Assembly: GCA_024305405.1 (NCBI GenBank)
Contig: JAKNDB010000068.1
Location: 8,665,501 to 8,729,500 of the forward strand
Length of the DNA: 64,000 nucleotides
Direction of reading: 5' to 3'
Source of the DNA: Dirofilaria immitis
Taxonomy: Eukaryota; Nematoda; Chromadorea; Rhabditida; Onchocercidae
Of this stretch, positions 13,101-28,100 are shown piece after piece. A program made the position numbers and the translations under genes. The notes under the pieces were generated by a model, which had not been told where the DNA came from, made no database searches, and was given only the letters and a program-made list of their open reading frames with translations. How positions within the stretch are numbered: position 1 is the stretch's first letter; each line of letters opens with the position of its first letter.

Positions 13101-16100
13101 GACTACATTTTGGTAGTAGAGATATTGACGATGGAAACTGAACTAAGCTTTCTCTAAAACAAAGCGAGATGCAAAAGCAAAATTTTGAAGAATTTACATA
13201 TAAATGCCATAAGATTTAAACTTATGGCATAAACATATTCAAAACTTCAAAAATTTATAAGCTGAAAATTTTTGTTAAATTCTCATATTGCCAACAAAAG
13301 GTGTAAATTTGGATAAAACTCTATAAACAACCTCTTTATAGAATTTTCTCATAGATTACATTTTTCCATATAAACTAACCGAATCCATCATTGTAGCAGC
13401 TCGAAGATCTGGCAAGAAACTTTTTCTAGGAAATGGAAAAGCATTTCTTGTGAATCAATACCATAAACACGATCCAAAAATAAAAGCACTGATTGCTTAT
13501 GATTCGGAAGAAGGCCAGGTAATGGTCCGTTATCTGCAATATAAATTTTCTCTATTTAAAAATTACTCTTTAAGATTTTATCCCATCAATAGCCTCAAAT
13601 AAAAATATTAAATTAAGAGGAAATAAATTTTATTGATCTTTAAAAATATCAAGAAAATAACTATCTCATCAATTTTTAGATCTAAAGTTATGAATAATTT
13701 TGATACAAGAGTTTCAAATTGCAAAAATTTTTAGATAGAAATACCAACAGACATGCTTTAAACTTTTAGTTGGAAAAGCCAAGTAAGTAAGCGTGAGAAA
13801 TTCTCCGATGTCCATATAGTTAATTATTAAGAAGAAAAACAAAACTGAACCATCTGCTATGGATAACCCGTATTACATTGCATTTTTCTAGCATTAAGAA
13901 AAATTTGTTCAGACAATTTCAAGTTAGCATAGAGAAGTATTAGCATGAATATTGTTAATAGATTATGCTCTACAAGTCACTTTTAATGTACAAAGGAAAG
14001 AATTAATACCCATAATTAGATTAATTAATAAGTTAGCAAATTTGAACATAAAAAGAAATTTATAACACATTAATTCAATTACTTCAAATGAAATTTGTTT
14101 CGAATAACTAGAAATAGATTGAATTGATCGATTCCACTGAGTTGTCAAATCAAATCAATCGCTTAATTATTAGAAAATCGAATTGAAACACATATGAACA
14201 TAAGCACGCAAATAAAAAATAAAATAAAATTTTACATAATCAAATTCAAATTTGATTATTAAATGGAACTTGAAAATCTAAACTTATAGAGAAGTACTAA
14301 TTAATAAATAAGTTAATGGAAATCATAAACGATCATGAACTTGTATGACCTATATTAGTGAACAAATAGAGCTTTCATTTGAATTACGAAGCAAGCCAAT
14401 TCGTTAAATTAAGCTCAATTTATAGGCAGGATAAAAGTATCTGAAAGTTGAAAGACTGAACAGCAAAAAAAAATGAAAGTAAAGCTCTTCCATTGTATGC
14501 AGCATTTCCATTTCTAACAGATTTATATAGAGACTTCTCAGTTTCTGCTCTCATTTTCCTAGTTCCTCTAGGCCAATATGAATAGCATAGAGATATATAT
14601 ATATATATATATGTTAGATATGGGAGAGCAATGAGTTTTCAAAAAAAAACCATTCGAAACTGATTGAAATTAATCAACACCAAAGTGCTGATTAATCGAA
14701 AATAAAGCAAATTGAAACAGTAACCATCTGTCATCGTTGAGGCCACCAAATTGGGTATAGTGAAACGCAGAGCTAGAATTTGACCCAAATCATCCAATGA
14801 AATCAATGAGCGCAATATAGCTCGAGCTCGCATACAGTCGCCTTTTCCGGCCTGAAAGATTCTTCGAATGATTAGATTGTTAAATAGGATTAATTGTACT
14901 GATACAAATATTGAAATTTGAACCTACTTGTATGTTAATTTTATCGGGAGCACATTTAGCAAGTAAATCAACAAGTGAAGAATAAAAATCAAGCGTTGCA
15001 GCTCCAAGATCAACATAATCATCACCTTCTGCCTCTTTGCTTGGATAATGTCTGAAAATTTTTATTTACTTACTATTTACGAAGCAGAATACGATTTTAA
15101 TAATCAAGTTATCTTCATACTTATTAGATCTCAAAGTACAATTATTCGCGATATTTCAAAATAAAGACTTTAAAAAATTATAAAATCAAAAAAAAACTGG
15201 AAAGTAACTACGGTTGTTCTCTTAGCAACATGCTATGGATGACAATGTGATTTTTATTCTCCTCTAACGCTCGGATATCTTCAGAAAGTACGATTGCTTC
15301 CTGAAAAAAGTTATTTTCGAAATTCAAGTTCATTTTAGCCTTTAAAACGCATAGTGATCAATCTTTAAACTTCCAACATTTTATAGAAATCATAAACTTA
15401 TTTCCTATTCAAAGCAGTTTCATGAATTTATATATTTTTCTATAATATGTAAAGAACTATGCAGTTTTTGCAGGAATTTCTTTTCAACGTTTTAATTTGT
15501 TTTATGCATATTCCTACTCTAGAATTTGGATCGATTCAGAAATTTACAAGTTATACCTTAAATGCTGAGAATAGTCCTTGTCCTTCACCTTTTAGCGCAA
15601 CACCAAGACATTCCGGCCGACGAATCAACAACCGTATAACCAAATTCGCATTTTCTTCGACACTTTCTCCATTAATCCAAACGCAGAATCGCAAAAATCA
15701 ATATATCGCTCTCCTTCCACTGGATCCCAACCAATATCTGGATAACCTTTGGCGATCAATTCCAAATTTGGCTAAAAATGAAAAAGTGAAAATATCTATT
15801 CAGTGGCATTATATTAAAAAGAAATTACACTAGTTAATTAGGTGACTGCATTTATTTATCTATTGATCAAGAAATCAACAACAATCTTGAAATCTGCTTT
15901 TCAAATGAATTCTCACCTGTAATCCACACCTGCTAAGATATATTGTAACTTTATCGAGTTCTTCTTCTTTCAAAGCCAAAGCCAATTCACTATTATCCAT
16001 GAAACTCGAATAAGCAATATCAAGTGGCACCGAACCTGTAATTTTACAGAAAATAAAAATTATGACTTTAAAGAATCTGCGATATTGAATAAAAAAATGG

Positions 16101-19100
16101 CTGGACAAGATAAATTTTAGAAATAAACTTCAAAACAAATAATATATTTATTTACCTCGTAAGCTGGGCCTTGCAAGAAGCATAGTTGCGTTATCCAACA
16201 AAAACGATAGATGCTCAAACATGGCTTTTGATTGTGACGAGAAGTTCGACAGAAGTAGCACAGGAAACGTGAACATGCTACAACCATTTCAGACGCATCC
16301 TGGAATTAGAGAACCAAAACTAATAGTCATTCTTATAAACAAAATAAAAGCAAGTACTTTTATGTTATCAACTGATATAAATACTATATCATCTAAATGT
16401 GAAATCTGCAGAATTAAATAGCAACGAATGTAAGCTTGGATATATAATCTAGGTTTATTTAAATAAAAATACGTAATTAATTCAAATTTTACTAATTATT
16501 CAAGTATAGCAGTTTCATTCTGTTAAGATTTTTTGATTTCGAGCATCTAGTGGTCAAGAAACCGGAACTTAAATTCATTCAATCTAATTCTTTCCTTCTT
16601 AATTCGAATTAGTTTTTTCTCAGATAGCTTTGGATTGATATTATTTTCATTACACTACACTGCTTTCTTTATTATTTTTACCTTAGATTCTTGTGCATGC
16701 GCAATTTCTTCGATAGTTTCAATATGTTCCGCATGTTCTCCATGATCTGCAGCTCCTTGTTGTGCTGTAAGCACGTTCATCATGATACACATTACATTTT
16801 CATGCACCGATAAAAGACGCATCAAATCAGGATGTTGGAAAAAGATGCGATTGTTCATTAGTTTCCTGAAAAGATGTTAAAGAATACTACACTAATATCT
16901 ATACTATACTAAGAATACTAATATCTGCGATATTGAAAGATTTTGAAAGAGCAACAATTTGGTCCAAGAAAATGAATCAACAGTTTTATAAATAATTTTA
17001 AATTCTTTCGATTGTTTAACTTGAATTGTAAAATGGTTTAAAATTCCACAATTGCCATTTTCAACAATTCCATCCTCAATAAATATTAAGCATAAATAAA
17101 CCAAGTTAAAATTATTTGTGGAAGTTTATGAGAACTTGAAAAATCATTAGATTTTACCATAATCCTCTTTTAGGACCGCTTCTTCAGTACTTTGAAATTG
17201 TACATTGAGCAGCTCCCGAACTTGAACCAAATTTTCAATGAAATCCTGTACATCCTCTATATTACGTTCGTGCAATACATATGTTTGCGATAAAGCCTTT
17301 ATCATCTGCAGTGATTAATTTTTTGGAAAACTTGGCTTAATATAGCGTGTATATGTAAAAGATATGTATTCTTGAGAGAAAAGTAAGAAATTTCAACCTA
17401 TTTTATGATATTCATTTATTTTAAGCATTATCAAGCGCAATAATCACGAAGATTTTTCAATTTGAAAATTTGAATAAATTTGAAATTTAAATAGAACGTA
17501 TCAATAATGAAGGAAAGATTTTTTTAAATATATATAGAGAGCTAAATGGTTTCTGCTCTTAATACTGTCAAGAACCTACTATTTTCATTTGTTCATTGCA
17601 TGTTGATTATTTGCCTTCATCGATTTTATTCATTTTAATCAAAGCATAATGGCAAATTATAAGGAATCTGCATAAATTACGAGATAAGAGTAAATTCTGA
17701 AATGAGAACTACTGCTTACCTCAGCAACACCAATATACTGCCGTAAAGAAGGCTGAACATCTTTCGAATCAACTCGTTACTTTCGATCATTGATGATGTC
17801 GCCCAAGACTTCAACATTGTGCAAATCATATGTCTAAATTTGTCAGTCAAATAATTACAAAACACGTCAATCATTATTCTATTTATGCATAAATTTAGGC
17901 AGAAATGTCCTGGAACAATCATTACTGAAAATTTAGCATTTTCGAACCTGAAATTCTCTGTTCCATTATGATTCATGTTATTGTTTTCACCAATAAGTGG
18001 TGGTGGTACTTGAATAACAAGCTGCGCCAATTGATCAACCCATGAATTGGCTTCTTCCAAAACTATCAATTCTGAGAATTCATTTCTCCCTTCATTTTTA
18101 TACATCCTATTTTGCCCACTAACAGTGAACAAAATTCTCTAAAATAAAATAGAGCTATAAGGTAGTGAGTTTGAAAATCAATTCATTCAAAAAAGGGAGA
18201 TTGATAAATGATTCACAAGCAGTGTAACTTGAAATTCCACCACTACTATTCTCGTACCGATAGTTGATCATTTTTACGGGTGCTTTTATTGCATAGGGAA
18301 AAGGATTTTAAATTTGCGAATCAAATATCAATCAAAATACTCTTATTGAAAAGCATCGACAATTTTACAGTCTATAATAACAACAAATTGTCATTTTCTT
18401 TCTGTAACTATGCAAACCTTAATTGTTGCTGCAATGTCTCATCCATGGGACATTGGTCGTATTCTGCTTCATCATCCAACATCATGCCTGCATTATCGTC
18501 CACTATCGCTTTGCATTTCATCAAACGGAACATCTGCTCAAGAAACAAGTCGTATGAGCAAAAAATTGTAGTTGGAAAATTCAAGGAATTTGGAAAAAAT
18601 GAGTGGAATTTAGGAGTAATGCATAATATACCAATTAGCAAGTAACTTTAACAGAATTCCATTTCGAAATAAAAATGGATTTTGTCTTTATGTTATTATG
18701 CATACCTGTTCTCGAGGTGGACATCGAAATTCTTTGGTACGTCTAGCTGCTTCAGCTGGTGACATATCTGTCTGCTTGATCGACATATATCTTCAAAAAG
18801 TCCATAAAGTCAGAGAATTCATTTACAAGAGATCATTTTAAAATAAATTTAATTTATTTAAAACCATCATTTCGAAAAAGTAGGGAACTCTTAATTTTCA
18901 AAAAAAACCTAGAAAACTGATCTTGCTGTAAATCACCCACAAATCCAGCAGCGAATGAAACCAATGATTCAACTCGATGTCTTAGTTGGATATCACAAAT
19001 GTTTTCAAGCATTATTGTAAGTTGAATTTTACTCCCTCTGCCAATTCAATTTCTGTCAAACCTTTCTGTTTCAAACCTGGATAAAAAGAAAAAAACGCAG

Positions 19101-22100
19101 CTATTACTTATGACTTAAAGAAACGAAATTTCGAAAAATTGATCAATTTACCACCTTCTTTCTAATTTTTCCAAAATGATGTTTTTGATTTGTTTCATTA
19201 ATTGCTTATTTTTTGAAATTTAAACAATTGAAATTCGATTTAAAAAAACTGGAATTTCAAATTTTTCAAAAGTATTCCCAATTCATGAATATATAATTAA
19301 GTCAGCAATAAATGCGCCATACTTCTTTTCTACTTCTACTTCTTTTTGAATTGATTAATGATTTGAAATTTCAACCTGGAACATAGTACTCATCAAAAGC
19401 AACGGGATGAATCAACTTCAAGACATTTTTCATATCATCATCATCGAATATCCCAATTATTAACAGAGAATTAAATAACTTGAAAAGTGGTCTGAAATGT
19501 CGGAATATTTATTTTCAATTTTCAACATTCAGAGTATTTCATTCTATTCTTATCATCTTTTCCACAAATATAAACTGAAAAAGTCTTTCCATTTTTCGAA
19601 TTCAACTTACTCTGGTATTCTACCTATTTTTGATAACCGTATTAATCTTTTTCATTAGAAAAAGTTTAAGAATACAATGCTCACTCAAAATGATTTAAAC
19701 AGTTTCCACCGATCAAATCACGACAGTTGATAACGGCATGTTCAGTTGCGCTACTTAAAGCTAACATTACATGAGTTTTCAAAGCAGCGAAATTGAATGC
19801 AGGCGGTAGAAGTTTTAATTCTGCATCTGTCCCGAAACTAAAATTTAAGAATAATCATGGGAATTTAAATTCATGAAATCAAGTAATTAATTTCCGTCAG
19901 TGTTGAGATTTTTCATTGTAAGAAATGACTAATGACTAATGAGAGAATTAGATTTGCAATATGATTAGAAAGCAATGTATTAATAATGCAAAACTAACTG
20001 AAACAGATTTTTGAAATTATTTTTAATAATTTGAATTTCTGCCTTTTTTATTCTATCATTAACTTCAATTTGAATCATCAGAGTCGAGAAACATCATTCA
20101 TTTTTGTAGTAAGTCATTACTAGTCTTTTCTAAGAGAATCATCCAAAGATACATTAATGTCAAGTCCTAATGAGATCTCCCTAATATATGACTGCAAAAC
20201 TTAAGCGCCATTTGTTTACCAAATCAGTTGTTGAGTGCAGTTGTTTCTCGTACAGTCGCTCTATTCTTACTTAATATCGGCGAAGACTGCAAGAGTTCTC
20301 TAGAAAAAGTATGTTTTTACCTCTTTTCAATCGACTTGCTCATTCTAGCTAATGGTGACTAGGAATGTCTCAAATCTGAACTTATTATGCCTTATTTAAA
20401 TTCATTTTATAACAATAGATTTTATAGCATTAATTAGGTGTACTTACTCGCTTCGTACTTCACTGCATACTACTACTGGTCGGATGGAAATTGTCGGCCC
20501 GAGGATTTGTGGAAAACGATTTTCATTCTCTGGTTGAAAAACATTCTTAATTTCGAGATTTTGCTTCAATGGAATAACATATTCACGGGAAGTAGATTGT
20601 CGTGCATCAACATATGTTCGCAAATGAACGGCTATTAGAAAATCATGGAATCCTTGGCGAAGCGGCCCCGAAAGATCTACATGATAACTATTGGAATTTT
20701 TGCGGCTTGCATTATTATTATCATAAATTCAGAAAAATGAAAAAGTCATGATATGAAACGCTGAGAAAAATTTCAGCACTTTAATTTTAATTAAAAAGTA
20801 CGCCGATCGACAATTAACTCATAAGAACCCGTGACGTAGTTTCATAAGAACCCCGGACGTAGTTTTGTCACCAGTGTTTTTCATGAATTTTCAGATGAAT
20901 TTTCATTCATATGTAAAAAATTTACAGTGGCTCTTCACAGCATACATAATCTGATCCTCGTCAACATGTGAGCATAAAATATGAGCTACTTTCTGGTTCC
21001 CGTGTGCTGCCAGCTTACAATATAAGTTAAGAGTTTGTCGATGAAATATCAGGAAATCGTTATGTTCAATCATTTCCAAAATATCATAGCTAGTGTCCTT
21101 TTCTGGTATATAAATGGACATTATACGCACTGGATCGTCACAGAGTATAGACCAACCTAGAACAAAATAAACCTTTTAGTCATATGTGTAATTTGAGAAT
21201 TCTATATCTTCGAATAGAAAGTTTGGAAGTCGCTTACACTACTTTATGATAAAATAGTCTGATTCCCAAAACTTTCCAGTCTCCTTACAAATATTTTTTC
21301 TGCTTTCTGTTTTATGGTAAAGCTCAGTAATTAGAAAGAGAGCACGAGAGCAATTATCTCTTCTTTCATATGCCGTTATTATTAGACGGCAAGATGAAAA
21401 ACTATTTCGCGCTATAATCGCTATTCATAATACCTCAAATTCACAAACTAATAATTAAAATTTTTCCATTTAAAAGCTATCATTTCAGCTGCATCTAAAA
21501 ATCATGCTGAAAAAATATTACCAAAATCAAAATTTTCCTTTACTTGAAAATTGTTTAAATACTACCTCTAAAATCAGAAAGTTTAAGAGCTGTTGTACGT
21601 AGACATTCATTAGGTACTCGAGCCCAATGAACGGGATTCAATTTTTCAACCGTTAATCGTGGTGGACAGAATGGTAATAAGCTTTTATGTGACGATTTGA
21701 ACATTGCCGAAGATAAGGGAAAGTATACTGGAATGGCAAGTTTCAATGATATTTTCTCAGCATTTAATTTATTATATCAAATGAGAAAAAAATTGTGTCC
21801 GTGAATGATAACAATGATAACTATTGCAGTTTAAAATAGTGGAAAAAAATTCGTATAATTTATTCCTATACCTCATATAAATTGAAGAATTTCCTTAATA
21901 ATTCTTATTAATTTTCTTTACAACTCATATTCATTTAATCTACCTTAATTTCTGAAATTGTTGCTTTTTGGAGTTTGCTAACTTTCAAAAAAGCACTTCA
22001 TAATATTTTGTATTTCAGTCACGGCTGAAGAAATATTACTAAACTGATATGAAAGGATATACCTTTATTCGTCCAAGTTCGAACTGCAAAACTTCAGCAC

Positions 22101-25100
22101 TTGTTGGTGCTACAAACGCAGCAGGATAGAGAATAGCACCAGGTTCAAGCTATGAATGTGAAAAATAAATTGTTTAAGCTATGAAAGTTTAGACATAATT
22201 TTATTTCTATTACTTCGGTCACTTATATGAAGTTTTTAAAACTTTCTGAATTTTAATTTTTATTGAAGAACTGTCATAAATAATAAAGAAATTAATAATA
22301 AAGTAATAATAATCAATCGACCAAACAAAAACTTACTTTAAATCGGAAACCAGTGTCTTGTTTAGAAGCCAAGAAGGATAGCTCTCCAACAGATGTATCG
22401 ATGATACAACCGATTAATAGACCGGACACTTTGGTATTTCCCGCATCTGGTACTGACTGCAGCAACTCAGCGGCATTTATCACATAGCAATTTCGATATT
22501 CTAAGCTAAAAATATTTTATTAGTCTGGAATATTTTTTTCTTATCACAGCATGTTGATTAACTAATATGAAACGGCCATAGACATTAAAAAGTGTTTAGC
22601 AAAGATTGTTAACTGAGTTGAACATCTACAGCATTAAGATCTACATGCACGAAGGATAAACGCCGCTCAAAGCCCTCATGTATAAATCCATATGTTAACA
22701 GAAATTTCATCATAGGAAAAAAGTAAAACATTCGAGATCGGTTCCTCTAATATTCCTTACGAAATCTTTTAAGGCTAAAAAAGTTAATACCTTTCTCCTT
22801 CATTAACATTCTTATTCGATTCCTGATATTTGCAACGTCGGACAGCTTCTCCGGTAACAAAACGTTCTGCGTAAAAATGATATTTCGGTGTTACCCAACC
22901 AACCCAAACATTCGCAGGATCTTGGCCTGGGAAAATTCGAATTGCATAGTAAAATTCATCGATCTGAAAGAAGCAAAAAGTAAGAGAAACACTGAATGCC
23001 TTCTGTGTGTAAACATTCAGTACAAATCGATGCATTTAAATGTATCATTAATGTTGTTATTTTACTTTAGCTCTCAGCAAGGAATGAATTAACCTTACCT
23101 TATCACTGAGTTCAATCATGGCTCGCATATCGTCGCTTGGCACGCTTCCTTCTACGGCAATATTTTGTTCCAAAGCAACAAACGATGGCCTTCGACGTTC
23201 CAATCCTTCATTTTTATTTTTTTGACTTGCCTGATGTTATTAGCCGTCGGTATCGTCCAGGACCTGATCGAGGCATATCTTAAATAAAATGCAAAAATAT
23301 GTATCCGTAATGTCACTTTGAAAATTCAAACATTGTTTCATTAACAAGTCCAAACTTCCTCTGGAATTGCATCAATTTAAATAAATCAAGCTAAATATTG
23401 ACGAGAATAAGTAGGCCTAATTTTTAAAGAAAATGTTTTACAGTATTCTCAGTCTTCGAGAAAAATAAAGAGAAAAAGGGACGCATAAAAATATGAAAAA
23501 TAATTCAATCCTCAGCAAAACAACTGATGGACACTTCATTACCTCGATAAATAACAATTTTAAAATTTAATACAGAAATTTCCAACCGTAAATTTGCAAT
23601 AATTATTGATACCTTGATCATCTTTTAATATAGAAGGCGACACACTTTTTGCAGAAATAGCATCCGCACTTGCAACTTGCCCATTTGCTAATATACCTGT
23701 GGTACGCTTAATTTCGCCAGGCATTCCTTCTCTGAAAAAATTTGGATTGCTGCGGAATTCGCGTGTTCCTCGTAAAGAATAATAATATCTTCAAAAAGAA
23801 TAAATGTATTACTAGAAATATAAGTACAAACATATACGATAGGTCACTTGTCTCATCCCAGTACAAATATTATGTTCTGGTGAATGAATTATTGATCGAT
23901 CTATTTTTCCTTAGTATTATACATATATACGTAATAGTTGATTATATAATAGTGGCAAAACGCATATTTTATCATATGAATGATGTTGTTATGTGAATTG
24001 AAGTGATATCTACTTCAAACAAATGATTTCGATGATTTTAACAATTAAAATTTTAACAAAAGAAAATCAATTTAATTGCTTGAAGTGAATAATTATCTTA
24101 CTTTTTTCTTTGATGAAATTTTGCCATTAAACCGACTCGTTTTTGCTTTCCTTCTCGATGCTCATCATTACTTGATAATTCAAGCATACTTCCAGACATT
24201 CTACAAGCCATTCAGAATTGATTAATGAAGCTTAAAGTGAGGAAAGTAATAATGAAACAAAAGATTTAAAAAAATTATATATGATAACCTTATAAAAATA
24301 GAAAACATTGGCTTTTTCTGTAAGCATCAGATTCAGTGAGTCAATCTCATTTAGTTAATTAAAATACGAACAGGTAAATCTAAACTTCCTTTGTACACAG
24401 AAAAGTAAAAATCTATGCAGTTGAAAAACTAAAGTTAAAAATGACTTTTGTAACGTATTTCTTATCAATATCAAAATGAATCACAAACAAATAAATCAGT
24501 AACAACTATAATTTTTAACATTAAATACCTCTAAACATTACAAAAACACCTGATAATTTACTGAATAATTTACTGAATTTACTGAGATTGCAATATTGTC
24601 AATTTTTATCAAAAAATATTTCGTTATTTTGCAAAATTTGTGAAAAAACACATAAAAGCATTTGACAAACAGCAGTTAGTTTAAAAAAAAATAAAAATAA
24701 AGAAGCGTCAGTAGAATGGACTGGAAATATAGTAACAACAAAAAAGTATGGAAATAAATTCGTCTAATTTGATTCGGATTCAATAAACATCTCAATAAGA
24801 TTCTTATAAATCATTATTGGTCACATACCTCATTACGAGTTGAGAGTGTCAAGATGATAAATGGTACGGCGGAAGCATTCTGAGAAATTTCAGACAAATG
24901 AAGATATTCCCTTCTGCTATGCAATTGGGGCTAAGATATTCATAAATGTCCAACTATTACTAATACAAAAGATACTGAAAAAGACCAAATATTTGTGCAT
25001 AATGGTCCGTTAATTTTGCATTGCTTCGCAAAGAGAACATTAAAAATTATTTTTAGATTTGGTTGAGAAATATCTTCAAATCTTGAATCTTTCCAAGAAA

Positions 25101-28100
25101 TTCCCAGTGACCTCATATTTCAACCGAAGAATATCAGGAACGAATAAAAAGTTGCTTCCTTACATCAAACGTGACAACGACCTCTGGAATACTAGAAAGC
25201 ATTTCTCGCACCTTTTGCGTGATACAGATCGCGCTCAGCATATAAGTTGATAGAAATAGATAATAATTTAAACTTTTTTGCAATATAGGGAAATACGATT
25301 TTCAGTCTAATGAATTCTTATTCGTCCTCGTTGCCATTTGTATTTCCGAACTTCGTTTCATTTTTGTTAGATTGGAAAGAATACCCCAAAATCTGTTTGA
25401 AAAAGAAACTATTATTCTTCAGTTTTGGAGGTCACATTTCTAATTTCTAAGGCTAACGTAAAATTTCTTGCAAAATCATCAATCTTGATCAGTAAGTGAA
25501 CGACTGAAAACAGATAGCCAATACAAATTATTATTAGAATTGACACTGCTAGGATTTTTGGATGTTGATAGAGTGATGTATGAAAACCATCTAATGTTAC
25601 AAATGCCTGAAGAATGTTAAGTCTTCATTCCTTATATTACTGTTACTTCATCTCGGGAACAACATATACTGATGTTAGTGATCAACATATGGTTAAAATT
25701 AGTGCGCAAATTGAGTTGACAGCCAAGTTAATAGTTTTTCTTAAAGAATTTTCTAAAAATCAGTGCCAAAAATTATACTGTTTTTTTCTAAACCGCTTCA
25801 TTTTTCTTTTATTTCTGATAATAATTGAAAATCTGAAAATAGAAAGTTATCTATTATTCAAATTTTTAAAGTGAACCTTATGTCAGATGTCTCTAGTAAT
25901 TGATCACCTTCAAGCGGTATTGGTTTTAAGCGTGCTAAATTTTCGTCTTCTTCTGTACTATGTTTAAAAGCCGATAACAACGATCGTCCAAGTGATTTCT
26001 GGAAACAAATATAATCTTCAAATTCAGAATAATAAACTTTGGCAATTATTTCTAACTAATTTTATTGCAAAAGCTCGAAATCTAGATAGCACTTCATATA
26101 ATTCAGGCTAATAATTTCATAGTTATATCGAAACAGTTTTCACTTTCCTTTTCTATGTTCCTTGATGATTTCAATTTCATGAAACATAACATTTTCATAA
26201 CAATATTTGTGACAAACATTGAAATATACTGAATTTAGTATGAATTCGTTTAAATCAAAATTGTTTGGAAATCACAGGTTATCGAAATATTGGATGTTGC
26301 AGGAAGCCTTTTCTAACTGCAAGCACAGCGATATTGTTGACCTTTACTCTATGTTTAAATTTCGCTTTAAGAAAACTACCTTCATTCACGATTAAATATT
26401 TAAAAACATTACGTATACCACTGTCATAATTTCGATGATCGCATTTACGTCTTTAAACGCACTACTTTCTAGTGCATTCCAACGAAAGTTCTTTTATTCC
26501 TTTTGCTGATTGCTACATTAATCAATACAAGTTGCAATATTTGAGAAATAATTGAAGAATCACTAAGAAAAACTGGACCAAAGTTATCAACTTATGCATA
26601 ATAACTGCTCAACACATCTACATTCTCTGCAGCGTACTTTATCTGAACTGATTTTTTTTTAATATTTTAATGATACTTATAATGATTTAATCATATAATG
26701 CTACTTACGATCTAAAAAATCCAACAAAAAGATGTCAAGATTTGAACCTGCAATCCAGAACGTATTGATTTCTTTTCTAGATAAGCTAACTTTGGTATTA
26801 TTGAGCGATTTCATTAAATTTTTCTTTTTTTCTGGAATTCTAGAGCCTAATTAATTCGATGATATCTAATCTGTCATAGATATTTAGATTGTACAAGCAG
26901 ATGACGAACTGTCATGCATGACAAGCACAGTGTTATGGCTTAAAACTTGCCTTGCTTCCTTTAACATCCTCATTAAATTCTCTTGGAATAGTTGGATGTC
27001 TAATCGTAGCTACAGATTGCACTTCCTCTCCTAAACGCTTTTCAATTTCATGCAGAGAACGCATTATTGATTCTTTATCTCTGAAATTGAATTAAATGGT
27101 TTAAATTGAATTTCGCTCACTAATAGCCTTCCTTAACACCATCAACTTTTTATATCCATCTGTTCATATATTTTAATCAAATATTAACGACTTACTTAGT
27201 TCTCTGAAGTCTATCATTACATTTCACTGGTAAGGACAATCGAATGTATTCCATCTTAGATTTCTCCTGTGTTGTCGTATCGCCTGTATCAATCTAAATG
27301 TACTCTTATCTTATAGAGCATTTCAAATATCAAAAGTGATTGTTTTGATCCTTTATATTATTGTTCGTTGAATTAATTATAAATTGACATATGTAAGAAA
27401 TAGTCTTAGATAATAAGTTAATAATTGGATAAGATTTCTATTTGCAAAATTAACTACAAATTTCGTAGGTTTCTTTTAAGCAGAGGAAGAGGACACTACA
27501 ATTGATGTGTCCATTTCAAAGAACAAACGAATGTTATATTTATTACTGCCTCGTTTCACAAAAAATTCTTGCGGAGTAATTTATTTCATCTTTTTCAAAT
27601 TTGATCATAAATTCTACGAGCTTTTGTCACTGTTTATGATGTTAAATAAAAAACATTGCTATTAAATATTGTTTACAATGACTTAGTTCTTTTTTCACTC
27701 AAAGTCGCATTTTACTTTTCTTCCTTACTGTCCACCTTCTCAGCACAAAATTGCCATATGTGCATTGAACAAATAGGTACATTAAATACATCGGAATTTG
27801 TTAGATGAACACAACAATACGTGAATTGTTTGTGAATTCGGACATACACGAATGAATATACGAATACAAGCACAATTCATCCACTAATGTCTTCGATTAT
27901 TTTCGTTCAGCACCATAATATAGAGTTTTTTAGAGAATGTGCAGAGTAGATGCATCGTCCAACTCTCTTTATAAGTTTTCAAGAAAATGTGAAAATATCG
28001 TTCATTAATACTTCTCTAAGCTATGTGGTGATCCTTTCAACTAAAATTCAATCAGCCGATAGATATACATAAAACATTACCTTCCTGGTATTTCACAAAA

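Noticed and set aside
15459..15833. Plus-strand open frame of 124 codons
   Set aside because: It is the antisense of a conserved ryr exon (YPDIGWDP region).
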